DNA from: Parasponia andersonii
Lineage: Eukaryota > Streptophyta > Magnoliopsida > Rosales > Cannabaceae
Direction: 5' to 3'
NCBI GenBank assembly: GCA_002914805.1
Contig: JXTB01000016.1
Span: forward strand, 103,014 to 167,013
Length of the DNA: 64,000 bases
The position numbers and the translations under genes are program-made. Below the pieces are notes generated by a model. The model was not told where the DNA came from, did not search any database, and saw nothing but the letters and a program-made list of their open reading frames with translations. Shown here piece after piece: positions 10,320-22,849 of the stretch. Numbering within the stretch: the stretch's first letter is position 1; each line of letters opens with the position of its first letter.

Positions 10320-12232
10320 TTAGTAGCAAGAGCAATAAAACAAAAAAACAAAAGTAAGCAAAAACACATGAATCAATAATAGTTCATGTTGATTTAAAAA
10401 TGATTTTTGTAACAGAAGATTGACCCAGGAACATTCAAAAATTTTCTTAAAATAATTAACTATATAAATGCATAGTATTAATTCATCGCAAATAAAAAAC
10501 ATAAAAATAGAATAGATCTAATACCTCTTACAACCTATCAACATATCATAGAATTTTTGACTTCTAAACCACGATCTTTCACTAAGCCTTAAATACAACT
10601 GGATAAATATGTATACATTACATATGAATTTTTAAAACTCACACTTTATGCCTTTACAATATTCTCAACACGGGAAATTGCAAGAGTTTGTTTTACAGAA
10701 AATGGGAAGACTCTCTTCTTTTTCTCTTAAATTCTGTAAAAAAATAATACGTAATGTGTATTTTGCTAGGGTTTAAACTTATATATATATATTAAACTAT
10801 TTAATAAATAAATTAATTAATCATATTAATTAACATATATATATAAATTTTTTTGGCCGTAACTTTTTTTTTGTTTTCTTAAATGTAAAGTTTATATATA
10901 TGTTTAAAATAATTAATCTCATTAATTAATATATATATCTAAATAAAAAAAAACTCTAATCAGTTTCCCAATTTTTGTTTATCTAATTATCTGATAACTA
11001 GACATTTTTAAATTCAAAATTCAAACAAATTAAGAAAATTATCCCTCTACAAATTTAAATTAATTAATTCAAAATTAATTAATTAATAATAATTATTAAT
11101 TATTGTAGATAAACAATTTATTTAGGCAAAATGTGTAGTAACAAAAATAATGTAATATTCAGTATAGTGTTTGTAAGAGATGGAATTAGGGACCTATGGA
11201 CATATAATTCAAGCTCTAATAAATTATGACAATTAATTAAACTCTTTAATTAATTTGTCTAATTTATTAATTTCGGTATTACTCTACTAAAAATCCGGAA
11301 TTGTACTCTTGAAGTTACATAATTAATTTACTCAGAAAACAGCGAGCAGTCCATTGATTTAATCATTACATGCAGTTCCTCCATATACAATTTATAATTA
11401 GAGCTAGGTCATGTTCTGTTTATCTCTCCAATTACATCTTTATCTTTTGTATCATTTACTTTCAAATGAATAATTAATTTATAAATCTGTTATAAATTAA
11501 GTACTCAAACCGTTCAAGTCCTGAATCAATATACAAGTGAATCATCTTTCTAGCTTCCTAATAAAAGGAATGAATTCCATATCTATAATCCCTGCTACTT
11601 ATCTCATCGTACTCCTAAGACACAAGTATTTCGATTCATTCAAGAAAGAAACCTTTAACAAGTGTATTACAGAATATAATGTTATAAATAAGAGTTTATA
11701 ACTACTCACGATTAAGATTGATTTACATATGATCATCTAGTAACACTATTTGTACTCTCAACAATTAACGAATTTATGCGAGATTCAAATAGATTAAGAT
11801 TGATTTACATATGATCATCTAGTAACACTATTTGTACTCTCAACAGTTAACGAATTTATGCGAGATTCAAATAATGTCTGATCCAATGTTATATAATCGA
11901 ATTATATAAAGTATCTCCATTGTGATGTCAATATATCAATAATTCAAGTAAGAATATTATATTCTCAATGTTAATGAACCATACTAATAATATTTAATTA
12001 AAGATCTCATACTTTAATTAATTATTATGGACTATATTTAGTTTATTATTTATAAATTTAATCCTCATGTATATAACACTTATATACTAAACTTGTGGTC
12101 ACATAAATAAACTAAGATTTTTGTGATATTTAAAGATATACAAATTATGTACAAATTTAAATAAAAAAATATTATTTTATTAATTCAGCGAATATCAAAA
12201 AATATTCATACTTTTAGAACATAAATCCCAAC
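10320..12232 (-). mobile_element. probable copia-type LTR or non-autonomous LTR remnant
   Basis: On the minus strand the sequence opens TGTTGGGATTTATGTTCT at 12232, a TG-start common for plant copia-type LTRs, and runs through about 1.9 kb of AT-rich non-coding DNA. I found no second LTR, PBS or coding domain, and the left limit is uncertain. Confidence 0.35.
11710..11873. repeat. 82-bp tandem duplication
   Basis: Copies at 11710 and 11792 start gattaagattgatttac and end gcgagattcaaat. Nearly identical, so recent. Confidence 0.9.
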
Positions 12233-14334
12233 AGTTCACACTTGATGTGAGAAGAAAAATAACTGCAAAAAATTCTCACACCTTTCGTCTCTTCGAGATT
12301 CTACGACTCTCTTTATGATCTCACTTAGTCAAACTCAACTACCTAATACATTTTTATAGAAAAAAAATGAGTTAGAATAACCGAAATATATGTATAAAAT
12401 TTCAAATATACCCCTTATTAATATACAATTAATAGTAAAATTTATTTGGGGGATAAATGTCTCAAAAAGAGGTCAATTATCCCAATTCATTAATATAATC
12501 AGACGACACATCTAACAAATTCTATTAGAAGTAGAAAGAAAACGATAGTTTCGACTAGGTGAAGAGGATTTAAGTAAGAATTGATTATACCGAACACCAA
12601 TTAAATAAGAATCAGATTAAGTTTCGAGTCGGGTCAACTTGAGTATTTTTTTTTTTTTCACCCTTGGCTGATTAAGTTAAATCCATAAATGTCACGGTAA
12701 AAAGTGAGAGGGGTTATTTAACAACAAGACCCCTCAAAAAGTTGCAAATGTCAGGACGACCCATGATGTTCACTGCTACTTTAACCCCGGTTCGACCGTC
12801 ATCCTCCTCGTCGTCCCGACCATAAAAATCGCCGGCCCCACTTTACTCTCCTATGTATTTATATGTATATATCCACATACGACGCGTGTCCGACACAGAC
12901 CAATAGCTTTGCGCGTAACATACACCTCAGCAACAAACCCTAATCCCAATGGCCTAGAAAGGATAGTTTGACGAAAAAGAGCAACTTTTTTAACCGATGG
13001 GTTAAGTTTGTCTGTTTCCATTTATGACTGCTCCGATTTCAGAGCTGTCAATAAAGTTATTATATAATCAAAAAGTCCAAAAAGTACTATTATCTAAATA
13101 GAAAGTCTGTCTCTCGCGGTATATTCCTCAATATCTCGCGATACGATACCCAAATGAGCAATTCTTTTTATCTCCTTACATGGACAAACTCACAGAAGTG
13201 TGGGGACTATGACTATGTCGAGTATTTAATTTTGTGTCGATAATAAACGTCTTTTTTTCTTTTCTTTTCTTTTTTTCCGGTCTATTTATGATTAGCTTTA
13301 CATTGAGATAAACAGAGAATACAGATTTGCAATTTGATTAACAATTTGACACTTTATCTACACTAAGCGATTCTAAATCTAAGTATCCATTGTTAATCAC
13401 TTAACATTATATAATCAAGGGCTATCGTTAATTTACTTTTTAATTGTCATAAAATTCATTAAGCTTATAGATTGCTAGCAATCCTATAAGTCAAATAATA
13501 CAACACACACAATTTATACGTCTAATTAGGAGCTATAGACTAAAATTAAACAATGTACCCAGTAACCAAACCGATTTGCACGAAATTGACCAAATCTGAA
13601 CCCAAAAAACTCGAAACAATAATATTAGCATTCGATTCTTGATATTTCACCCCAAACAAGAACGTAACACCAACTGAACCCAAAAACTAGCTCATAAAAA
13701 GCTTATGTTCTTTTTAACTTTTCTCTTGCTGTTTTTCACGGACCCAAATCGGTTTCGGACCTTTAAAAGGCCATGGCGCGGGCTGGGGCAGGGAACCCGC
13801 CATCTAAAAAAAAAAAAAAAGAAGAAAGAAAAAAAAAAACTTGTATAAATACCATAATATTTATTATTCTACTACGTTAATGCTATGATATTGTGTTAAT
13901 AATATGTATGATTTTTCAAATAATCATTAATTGTGTATATATAATATAATATAATATATTAAAATATGAGCCATTATGGAATTATGGAGGAGGGTTAAAT
14001 TTTAATTTAGTAAAATAATACGTTTAATTAAAACTAGATCGGTCCAGGATGTTTATCCATCCCATTAGGAACAGAGCCCCGCTGAAAGTCGGCATTCGGC
14101 AGGATTGACAACCCTAGTAACAAACGAGTTGGTGATTTTTTTTTTCCTAATAATTAAAAAAGAATAGTGGGAGTTGGAGTCACCATAAAAAAAAAAAAAA
14201 AAAAAAAAAATTTTGTCCAATTCCTCTGAATGGCACCAAAGCTAAAAAGGTACATCAACCTCTTACTCCTTAAAATCCTTATTTAGCAAAAGAAAAAGAA
14301 TTAATAAAAGAGATTAATTTAGATCTAAAATCTG
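12233..14334. other. intergenic upstream of ARF gene
   Basis: No coding region is seen. It holds poly-A runs at about 13806-13820 and 14187-14210, and a GC-richer patch near 12780-12900. A possible hAT-like terminus (TAGGGTTGTCAA on the minus strand) ends at 14116, with a candidate partner CAGAGCTGTCAA at 13040. The pairing is weak. Confidence 0.5.
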
Positions 14335-14420
14335 AAAGAGAGAGAGAGAAAGAGAGAAAAACAAAGAAGATAAGAACAAAAATGCAGGAGAGAGAGGGAG
14401 AGAGAGGGAGAGAGAGAGAG
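14335..14420. repeat. GA-rich microsatellite in ARF leader/promoter
   Basis: Imperfect (GA)n runs. GA/CT-rich tracts are common in plant core promoters and leaders. They lie 770-850 bp before the ARF start codon, so they are probably near the transcription start. Confidence 0.8.
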
Positions 14421-14426
14421 GTCTGA
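14382..14426 (+). other. uORF 1 of ARF leader (14 codons)
   Basis: ATG at 14382 opens a 14-aa Glu/Arg-rich frame through the GA repeat and stops at 14424-14426. It matters only if transcription starts upstream of it, which I cannot show. Confidence 0.4.
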
Positions 14427-14428
14427 TA

Positions 14429-14497
14429 ATGAAAGTGAAAGCTGGTTGTTTTAAGTTTTGGAGGTTACTGATGGAAAAAGAGCTAGCAACTGTCTGA
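14429..14497 (+). other. uORF 2 of ARF leader (22 codons)
   Basis: ATG at 14429, two bases after uORF 1 ends, with an in-frame ATG at 14471 and stop at 14495-14497. Leaders of plant ARF mRNAs often contain uORFs that tune translation; this one is a candidate. Confidence 0.4.
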
Positions 14498-14512
14498 TCA
14501 ACAGAAAGCCTC

Positions 14513-14546
14513 TTTTTCTTCTTCTTCTTCTTCTTCTTCTTCTTCT
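14513..14546. repeat. (CTT)n microsatellite in ARF leader
   Basis: About ten CTT units, pyrimidine-rich, within the inferred 5' leader. Confidence 0.85.
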
Positions 14547-14553
14547 GTCTTGC

Positions 14554-14739
14554 ATGGAAACCTCACTCATACCCATTCAAACGCTCAACGCCAAACACAA
14601 TCTCTCCACTCTGATCTTCTTCTTCCACTTATTGGATTTCTGGGTTTTGGTCGCGACGGATTTGGCCATCTGGGTTCTTCTTGGATTCTTCCATTTCCAA
14701 GTTTTTCTTCGAATCTGGTTGTGGGTCTCAAAAATCTGA
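14554..14739 (+). other. uORF 3 of ARF leader (61 codons)
   Basis: ATG at 14554, stop at 14739, encoding a Leu/Phe-rich peptide (STLIFFFHLLDFWVLV) with no known domain. It is long for a uORF. It could be chance, or could limit leaky scanning to the ARF start. Confidence 0.35.
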
Positions 14740-14812
14740 ATCTGGGTCTGAATCCAAAAGACGAACCAGCCATTTTCATCGAAGGAAAGGCTTTCTTCCG
14801 ACTCTGAAAAGA

Positions 14813-15138
14813 GTAAGTTTCTCTATATTTACAGTTTCTCTATATTTACTCGAATATGAGTTTTTTCTTTTTCTTTTTTTTTTTTGGGGGGGAACAATTT
14901 TGTGAATTTAATGCGGTTAATTGCTTGTGTTTGTTTTCTTCTTCTTTTTTTTTTTTTTTGATCTGTTTTGTGTAGGTTTGTTCTCGCGCTATTAAATAAG
15001 CTAAATCCTTGTTTTGATCAATCATGGAGTTGTTGGACTGGTGGTAGAAGTAGAAACCTTTTTGCTATTTATTGATTATTATTACTGCGAAACTACACAA
15101 CCGCCGTTTTCCGCCATTATTGTTGTTTTTATTTGTAG
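14813..15138 (+). other. probable 5' leader intron of ARF gene
   Basis: The donor AGA|GTAAGT at 14813 is near consensus, and the acceptor TTATTTGTAG ends at 15138, 46 nt before the start codon. The interval is T-rich, as plant introns are. An alternative acceptor (TTTTGTGTAG) lies near 14976. Inferred only. Confidence 0.5.
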
Positions 15139-15184
15139 ACTGTGACAACATTACTAGTTCTAGTACTAGTTGTTGTGGCCCAAA

Positions 15185-18100
15185 ATGAACGAGGTGGAGA
15201 AAAGCTTGGATCCCCAGTTATGGCAGGCATGCGCCGGGGGCATGGTCAATATCCCTCCGGTGAACTCCAGAGTCTTTTACTTTCCTCAAGGCCACGCCGA
15301 GCACGCCCAGGCTCATGTCGATTTCGCCCAGGCCTCGTTGAGGGTTCCGGCTTTCGTGCTCTGCCGAGTTTCGGCTGTGAAATTCATGGCGGACCCTGAT
15401 ACTGATGAGGTGTTTGCTAATATAAGGCTGGTGCCTTTGGGGAACAACGAGCTTGATTTTGAGGATGATGGGGTCGTGGGGATTGATGGGTCTGAGAATC
15501 CTGAGAAACCCACTTCTTTTGCTAAGACGCTTACTCAATCGGACGCCAACAATGGTGGGGGTTTTTCTGTTCCGAGGTACTGTGCAGAGACGATCTTTCC
15601 GAGCTTGGATTACTCGGCGGATCCGCCGGTTCAGACCGTGATTGCTAAGGATGTTCATGGTGAGATTTGGAAGTTCAGGCACATATTTAGAGGGACGCCT
15701 CGCCGCCATTTGTTGACGACAGGGTGGAGCAATTTTGTGAACCAGAAGAAGTTGGTTGCTGGTGATTCAATCGTGTTCCTGAGGACTAAAACTGGGGATA
15801 TTTGCGTTGGGATTAGGCGAGCCAAGAGGGGCAATTGTGGACCAGAGACCCCTTCTGGGTGGAACAATGGTTCATCATATGGAGGGTTCTCGGTGTTCAT
15901 GAGGGAGGATGAGAACAAAATGGCTCGAAATGGGTGTGGGAGTTCTAGTCCAGGTAGCAATATGAGAGGGACAAGAAAGGTAAGGCCCGAAGCAGTTGTT
16001 GAAGCCGCTGCTCGTGCTGCCAATGGCCAGCCATTCGAGGTCATTTATTACCCGCGATTAAGCACTCCAGAGTTCTGTGTTAGGGCCTCGGCCGTGAAAG
16101 CAGCCATGAGGATTCAGTGGTGCTCTGGGATGAGGTTCAAGATGGCATTTGAAACTGAGGATTCCTCTCGGATAAGCTGGTTCATGGGAACTATAGCCTC
16201 TGCTCAAGTTGCTGATCCGATCCGCTGGCCTCATTCCCCATGGCGGCTTCTTCAGGTACAACATATATCCCCCAGACTCTAAATCTTCGATTGTTTTACC
16301 CTTTTGTTTTTTTTTAAAGTAACGCTTTGCAAACTTTTTAATACATTGAGTTGTTATCCTTCAGCCCCCAATCAAATCTATGTTTTTGACGAGTAAAGAG
16401 CATTGTAGTAGTCAGATGTTGTCTAGTATGACATGTTTTAGCCTAACTCGTACCAGCCAGGTTTTTTTTTTTTACGCTCTTGATCCTGTGGACTCTTCCA
16501 ATTTAAATTATGTTGAATATCCAAGTACGGAACGTTGAGTGAATGACACATTGCATAATTTCACTCGTTTTTTATTAGTTTAACTAAAACTGAGAAATTG
16601 AGCTTTTGCATGTTGATGACGCTTAACATGCCCAGGAAGCAGTCATTCTTCATTGAAGAACCCCATTATTGCGACTTGGTTTCCTTTGTCTGCTTATCGA
16701 TATTCATCTCCTCCCCATTTACTTGGAATCCAATCATCACCTTTCATGATCTATTTATGTTGCAACAACACAAACTCAACCTGCTGTTAAAAGCTGATAT
16801 TTGGCCTGTTCTTTTCGAGTTTTTCCTATAAATTTTCCCCAATAAATTTTCTGGGGAAAATTTTATGACAAATCAGGTTTTTGGTAATTGTATGAACAGA
16901 ACCATCTCTGCTATTATGTCTTTGGAAAAATGCTGTCTATCAGTTTCATTTAAATTGTTATAAGAAAGATTTAGAAAGATTTAGTGTCTCGTGTTAGATA
17001 ATTCTTTTGCTTGAGCTTATGTTTACCTCTATTAAGTGAATACGATTCTCATTTTGAAGTAATAATCTATCCATGTCATTACAGGTGACATGGGATGAGC
17101 CAGATTTGCTTCAGAATGTGAAGCGTGTTAGCCCATGGTTGATTGAATCGATATCAAATATGCCCATTATCCACTTGTCATCCTTTTCACCACCAAGAAA
17201 GAAGTTGCGATTTTCGCAACACCCTGACTTCACTCTCGACGGCCAGTTTCCAGTGTCGTCATTTTTAGGTAACCCCTTAGGGCCCAGCAGCCCCTTGTGT
17301 TGTCTTCCCGATAACACTCCTGCAGGCATACAGGGAGCCAGGCATGCTCTATTTGGAATATCTTTATCAGATCTCCACCTTAACAACAAACTGCAGCCAG
17401 GGCTGTTCTCTTCCAGTTTCCAGCAGTTAAATCCACATTCTGGAATTCCTAATGGACTCAAGAGAGGCCACTCAAATAGCAATGAAAGCTTATCTTGCTT
17501 GCTCACAATGGGAAATTCTAGTCCGAATATGGAGAAATCTGATAGTGTAAAGGGACATCAGTTTGTACTCTTTGGCCAACGAATACTCACTGAGCAGCAA
17601 ATTTCCCGTAGCTGTTCCAGTGATTCAGTCTCACAAGTGTCTAATGGGAAAAATTCAGCAGATGGAAATCCAGACAAAGCAAAGTTTCTTTCAAATGGTT
17701 CAGGATCCACACTTGAACAGCAAGTTTCACCAGAAAAATCATCAAACGCGGGGTTTTCATGGCATCAGGGTCTAAGAGCTAATGAATTTGGGCTGGATAC
17801 TGGCCACTGTAAGGTGTTCATGGATTCTGAGGATGTCGGACGGACTCTAGACCTTTCTGTTCTTGGCTCCTACGAGGAGCTCCATGGGAGGCTGGCCAAC
17901 ATGTTTGGAATAGAAAGATCAGAAATGCTGACCCGTGTTCTTTACCATGATGCAAGTGGAGCTCTTAAACAAACTGGAGATGAACCATTCAGGTGGCCTT
18001 TTATATCTTAAACCTTTTCTTTTGTTCTTTCTCATTGCCTGTTCTCTGTCTTGCGAAATTCACATGATATCTTTCTTGCATTTTGGATGTATTTGGTTTC

Positions 18101-18462
18101 TTCATCTTTGTATTTATTAGAGTTTTTTCTTTTCTCCATGTCGGTTGCATTGCAGTGATTTCATGAAGACAGCAAAAAGGCTGACCATTTTAACAGATTC
18201 AGGCAGCAAAAATATGGGAAGGTAAGAGCTAAATGAACTCGCACTAGTAGAAGTAGACATATGACGCTTTCCTTTCCTCTAAAAGACGGAGAATGTTGTC
18301 AATCTTATTTGCGGACTTATGAGTTCTACCTCAGCTAGGCAGCGTTAACTCTGTAAAACTGATGGTTTTGTATTTTGCAGGACATGGATTACAGGGATGC
18401 GAAATGCCCAAAATGGACTGGGCGCATCAAACAAGACAGGTCCTTTGAGCATATTTGCGTGA
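15185..18462 (+). CDS. ARF10: auxin response factor, ARF10/16 clade (four coding exons, 708 aa)
   Basis: A DNA-binding repressor of auxin-responsive genes acting in the nucleus on TGTCTC/TGTCGG-type elements. Coding exons are 15185-16255, 17085-17992, 18156-18221 and 18381-18462; all introns are GT-AG, phases agree, and the total is 2127 nt with stop. The start ATG at 15185 gives MNEVEKSLDPQLWQACAGGM, the family N-terminus. B3 domain about 111-212 (TLTQSDANNGGGFSVPRYCA, RGTPRRHLLTTGWSNFVNQK). ARF domain about 272-362 (STPEFCVRASAVKAAMRIQW, DSSRISWFMGT). The middle region is Ser/Pro/Leu-rich and not Gln-rich, as in repressor ARFs. PB1 domain about 597-690 (GHCKVFMDSEDVGRTLDLSV, acidic DASGALKQTGDEPFSDFMK) for Aux/IAA and ARF pairing. 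The C-terminus KTGPLSIFA is ARF10-like. A miR160 site lies in exon 2. Length fits ARF10 (about 690-710 aa). No defect is seen. ARF16 or ARF18 naming is possible because clade numbering varies. Confidence 0.96.
16256..17084 (+). other. intron 1 of ARF gene
   Basis: GTACAA donor after CTTCTTCAG, and acceptor TCATTACAG before GTGACATGG. It is 829 nt and T-rich. It interrupts the ARF domain at the conserved RLLQ|V position used in this clade. Confidence 0.93.
17324..17344 (+). promoter_or_regulatory. miR160 target site in ARF exon 2
   Basis: The 21-nt stretch encoding AGIQGAR (residues about 437-443) includes GCATACAGGGAGCCAGGCA, complementary to miR160 from its 5' end through at least position 19; the base facing the miRNA 3' end differs. 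Cleavage is expected opposite miRNA positions 10-11. miR160 control of ARF10, ARF16 and ARF17 is established across land plants. That this site is used here is inference. Confidence 0.95.
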
Positions 18463-21400
18463 TGTCGTGTGGCACTTGTGACTAAATTAAAGAAGACTGA
18501 ACGATTGTTGAAGGGTTTCTTAGTTCACTTGGTCTTTTTAGGAGTAATAGAATATTGAACTCCGTCTTTTTATTCATTACACAACGTCCTTTATTTCTTG
18601 GCTTCATGTACATGTTCTAAAAATATTCTCTGTTAGTATGTTGAATTTCAGTACTTCTAAGTTCCATCCAAACTTATTATATCAGCAAATTTGACAATCA
18701 GAACTTATTCTATCCAACTCGTTATCCTGTTTTTGTGAAATTGACACAGAATGTGTATTTTTGAGACCAGTTCAAGCAAGGTACAAAAAAGATGTGAGCT
18801 ATCAAGTTGATTACATCATCTGTTTGGAGTGATAGGTTTATTTTGGGATATGGGGATGATATGCATTTGAAATTGCAATTATCAGAAGAGATGATATTGT
18901 GAATTCATCACGATGGAAGTTTTAGATAATAATGAACTTGTTTTGGACCTCCTGAACCTACTATTTGATTGAGGTATGCTTATTCTTGAGATATTTGAAC
19001 AACTCGAATTAGACACTTCGATTCTCCAATGCGAGGCCAAGTCAAAAAACCAATCAAAGCCTCGCTGTTTTTGTTAGCCTTGCCTTGCTTGTATTGGTGG
19101 TTGCGGGATAATTATTCTGTTGTGCAGTCTGGTTAGGCCCCCCACCTTTTTTTTTTTTTGGGCACCTCAACCACATCTTAGTCCTTAGTCCTTGTACATA
19201 TATGTATATGTATATATAATATTGAATATCCAAAAAAAGAAAAAAAAAAATCCCCTGTTCCATGCCACAGCACTACGTTTGGGAAAACCCTTTTCCTTTT
19301 GAGATACATCATCAGGTATTCAAGTGATATGGGTATCTATAATTGATCTATTTTTTAGTATCCAACTCATTTGCTGATGCATCTTGTTGGGTTCACTTTT
19401 GGTGATATTAACATTTAATCAGAGCCAAAAAAAAAAAAAAAAAAAAGACGGGGGGAAGAACTTTGGGATCCGGTTGAATTCAATGAAAAAGTTAAAAGCC
19501 TCTCTGAATTGGCATTTACTAGTTGACTTTATTCAGTTTGGCTCTTGCTGCTGCTACCACTCGATGTCAACCACTAGATGTTTTGCCTCCTCTTTCCAGT
19601 AGTGCTTTGTTCCAAGTCTCCTTTTTTTTTTTTTTTTTTTTGAATTCAGTTCCAAGTGTCTTTAAAACATTGCCTTTAAAAGCCAAACAGAAGAAAATAC
19701 ACACAAAACAAATTACAAATTGAAAATCATTATTTTTTTTTAAAAAAAAAGCCAAACAAAAACCAACAACAACAAGAAAAGAAAAAGTCATCCTTTCACA
19801 GCTTTTTTCCTTCACAAGAATTTGTCACTATCCCATGGAATTTATGGACGTCAACAACTGTACACAAGCACTTGACCAATTAGCTCAATGCCAAAACCTC
19901 ATTAACTTTGACTTGTGCTTTCAAAAAAATTTCTACTAAAACCCACGAGGCACCACAAAATTCAGGGTATAGTTTTAATTATTTTTGACTTAGTTATATA
20001 AAGGGTTTCCATTTTTCATCTATAATTATTCGCTAATAACAACAAAACTTGTTCTATCATAATAACAGGCTCTTTCGATCAATTTGACAAATGGAGAGGT
20101 CTAATCCATCTTTGTAATCCAAATATAATATAAGTAAAAAAAAAAAAAAAATCAATTGTGACAACCAAATATTTGTTCTAGAAAATGGAGTATGTAATGT
20201 ATATATTATATAGTAAGGTAGGTAGATAATTGAAGGACCAATATCTAATTAAATAATCCCTGGACCACCTGGGGTGGGGTTGCTGTGAGCTTGGGGATCT
20301 TGAACTCCAGAAAACATGATCTTAATTGGCCTTATTGTTCCGGCACTTTGACGGCCAAGCTGGGTCGGCTCTGGTCTGGTCTCTGCTCCGGTTTTGAATT
20401 TTGTGAATCGTGAATTGAGAACACCTATTATATATATATATATATATTATCTATTTTAGAATACAACAAAAATATTTAAAATTACCAAAAAGAAAATTGC
20501 CAAGTTGAGAGACAAGGCACACGTGGGGTGGAGCCCATTGATAAGATCAATGCTGGACGTGCGGCGGTCAAGCACATGTGTCGCCGTTTTGGTGGCCGGG
20601 CCTTTTGGTCGTGCTCTTGGGTTGGCTTACGTTTTTAAGATTTGACTCGTTTTAGTTATTTTTCCACTGAAATCTATGCTGTTTTTTGTATTAAAGTTTT
20701 TTTTTTTTTTTTTTAATGAAATCAATGCTTATTGGTTCAAGAGTTTTATTCAATCTGCCTTATTATCTGTTAATCTTAATTACCACGACCCAAAAGATTG
20801 TGCCTATAATTTATTTTCTCTAATTTTTTTTTGTGTGTGTGGGCCATTCTTGCAATTTGATTAGTAATATTGATGACCTTGAATTCAACACTTTTGGAAG
20901 ATTGAGGGTTAGTAATGAGGATTATAAATTCAGTTCTCATATCAAGAGAGAGTTATTGTTCTCATAAATTGGGGATTCAATGCATAGACTTTGTATATTT
21001 TGAATAGCATAACATTTGGAACTAATCAAGAGATAAAAATTTATTCATATTGAGTTGTAAAGCTAATATGCACCCCTGTTCAAAAATGATCAATTATTAC
21101 AGAAAGAATATGCTTCTCTATTTATCAAAAGATCTAAAATCTCTTGTAGAGATAGGTCTTTTTTATTTTATTTTTTTAAAGGAACAAAAATAGATTGATA
21201 ATAAATTTGTAGTATTGATTTTAAGGCCTTCAATCAACCCCTGTCCGGCCCCACTTATATATTTATGGAAGTATTATATGGAAACGTGAATGGTACAAAG
21301 TGTGACATGTGAATCAAGTCAAGAGATGTTGTCTAGTTCACTTGAAATAATGAATACGATCAACTTTATACAGTTAAGGAGGGAAGGAATTCATACTCAT

Positions 21401-22657
21401 AAAGTCAAATAGTCAAAGGTTTTAAAGGAAGAGCCAGATAGATTAGAGAGGAGTAATTCAACATTTAAGATGATGATGATGACGACGACAATAATAATAA
21501 CAACTAATAATCACAATAATATAAAGAACAAATATATTATAATAGTGGTAAGTGAAGAAATTAAAACCACATATTGGAGAGGCAAAAACAAGTTGTTTCC
21601 AAGCAGATTGATTTTCCAAGTTTTTCTCCCTGTTTTCAGTTCCCAATTTTTGCTTCATTGGGATGGAGGTTGGTTGTCTTCGCTCATCCACAGACCACAT
21701 TTGACAAGGCTTCAAAGTGAAAGTTACTTATTACTATTATTTTCTTTTTTAGTAAGACCAAGTGAGAGTTGCATTAAATGGTCAAACATGCACACATTAT
21801 CACGAATATAATATTGCATATCGACATCGTCAACCATTATATCCATGGACCATACAAACTTCTATACAAATGCAAATGCGACCACACTAATTTTGTAAAT
21901 TAAATTTAAGGGCTTAGAGACCAGAGTAGTTGAAAGTTGAAACTATTCTGAACACAAGTAGTAATAAGTTTGTTTGAAAACCTTAGTAGCAAATAGCAAA
22001 TAGCAAATCAGCAATAGTAATAATGTTTTTAGTTAATTTGAAGTTAAAGCCGCCATTAATATTTTGCCATCTTATTTTCGAGTATATGGATCTTTATTTC
22101 AAAAATACTTTATTCAAAGTGGAAATTTTTCAAGAAACCGAACTTCTTTTATTTTTCATCAAAGAGCTACAAATTATTAATGTATGCTAAGTTTTATAGC
22201 CGGCATCCTTATAGTTATTCTAATAGAGGAAAAGGCGAGAAAGAGTTAGGAAAAAATTTCATGCTAGATCAAGTTTTTGAGTAACGTTAAGGAACCAAAT
22301 CTTATATAATATTTTTTTAATAAAAAAAATCAACTTATGGTATATGAATTGTCATAATTCACTTGATAAGATTTAATTTTTTATATTAAATTTAAATTAT
22401 GCTCAACTTTTGTAAGAAGCTACCTTCAACTTTTAAACATATGCAAATAATCCGTTGTAGGTTTGATTTTGCGTACCACTCCTTAAGCTTTAAGATAACG
22501 ATGTAGATCTTTTTTTATTTATGATGATGTAGATCTTTCAAAGAAATAAAATATAAAAAATAAAAATGATGTAGTTATACCCATATTTTTTATTTATTAG
22601 TTTCAGTGGGGAAAATGGTTGTATATAACTGACACTAAAACAAAGTAACAAATTTTT
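18463..22657. other. ARF 3' region and intergenic DNA
   Basis: The first few hundred bases are presumably the ARF 3' untranslated region; I see no clear AATAAA. The rest is AT-rich with poly-A/T runs (19150, 19430, 19622, 20127, 20698), a (TA)n near 20430 and a GAT/GAC run near 21470-21500. No supported gene. Confidence 0.5.
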
Positions 22658-22849
22658 GGGTTGACGATCAACCGTGATATGATTATACAACTTGAAAATA
22701 GTATTACCTTAACAATTTCAGTTCATCTGAAATTGACAATTAATTCATTGCTTGGGTTAACAATCATCCATGATATGATTCAATAAATTGAAAATAGTAT
22801 TATCTCAACAATTTCAGTTAATTTTAAATTAAAAATTAATTCATTGCAT
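22658..22849. repeat. 96-bp tandem duplication, diverged
   Basis: Copies begin at 22658 and 22754 with gggtt(g/a)ac(g/a)atca and share tgaaaatagtattac and acaatttcagtt. About 80% alike by eye, so older than the other duplications. Confidence 0.85.

Noticed and set aside
13040..14116. Possible hAT element from CAGAGCTGTCAA to TTGACAACCCTA
   Set aside because: The right end is plausible but the left end lacks the usual subterminal words, and flanking 8-mers do not match.
15218..15709. 163-codon ORF on - opposite ARF exon 1
   Set aside because: Shadow of the GC-richer coding exon; no domain, and the + strand encodes a clear B3 domain.
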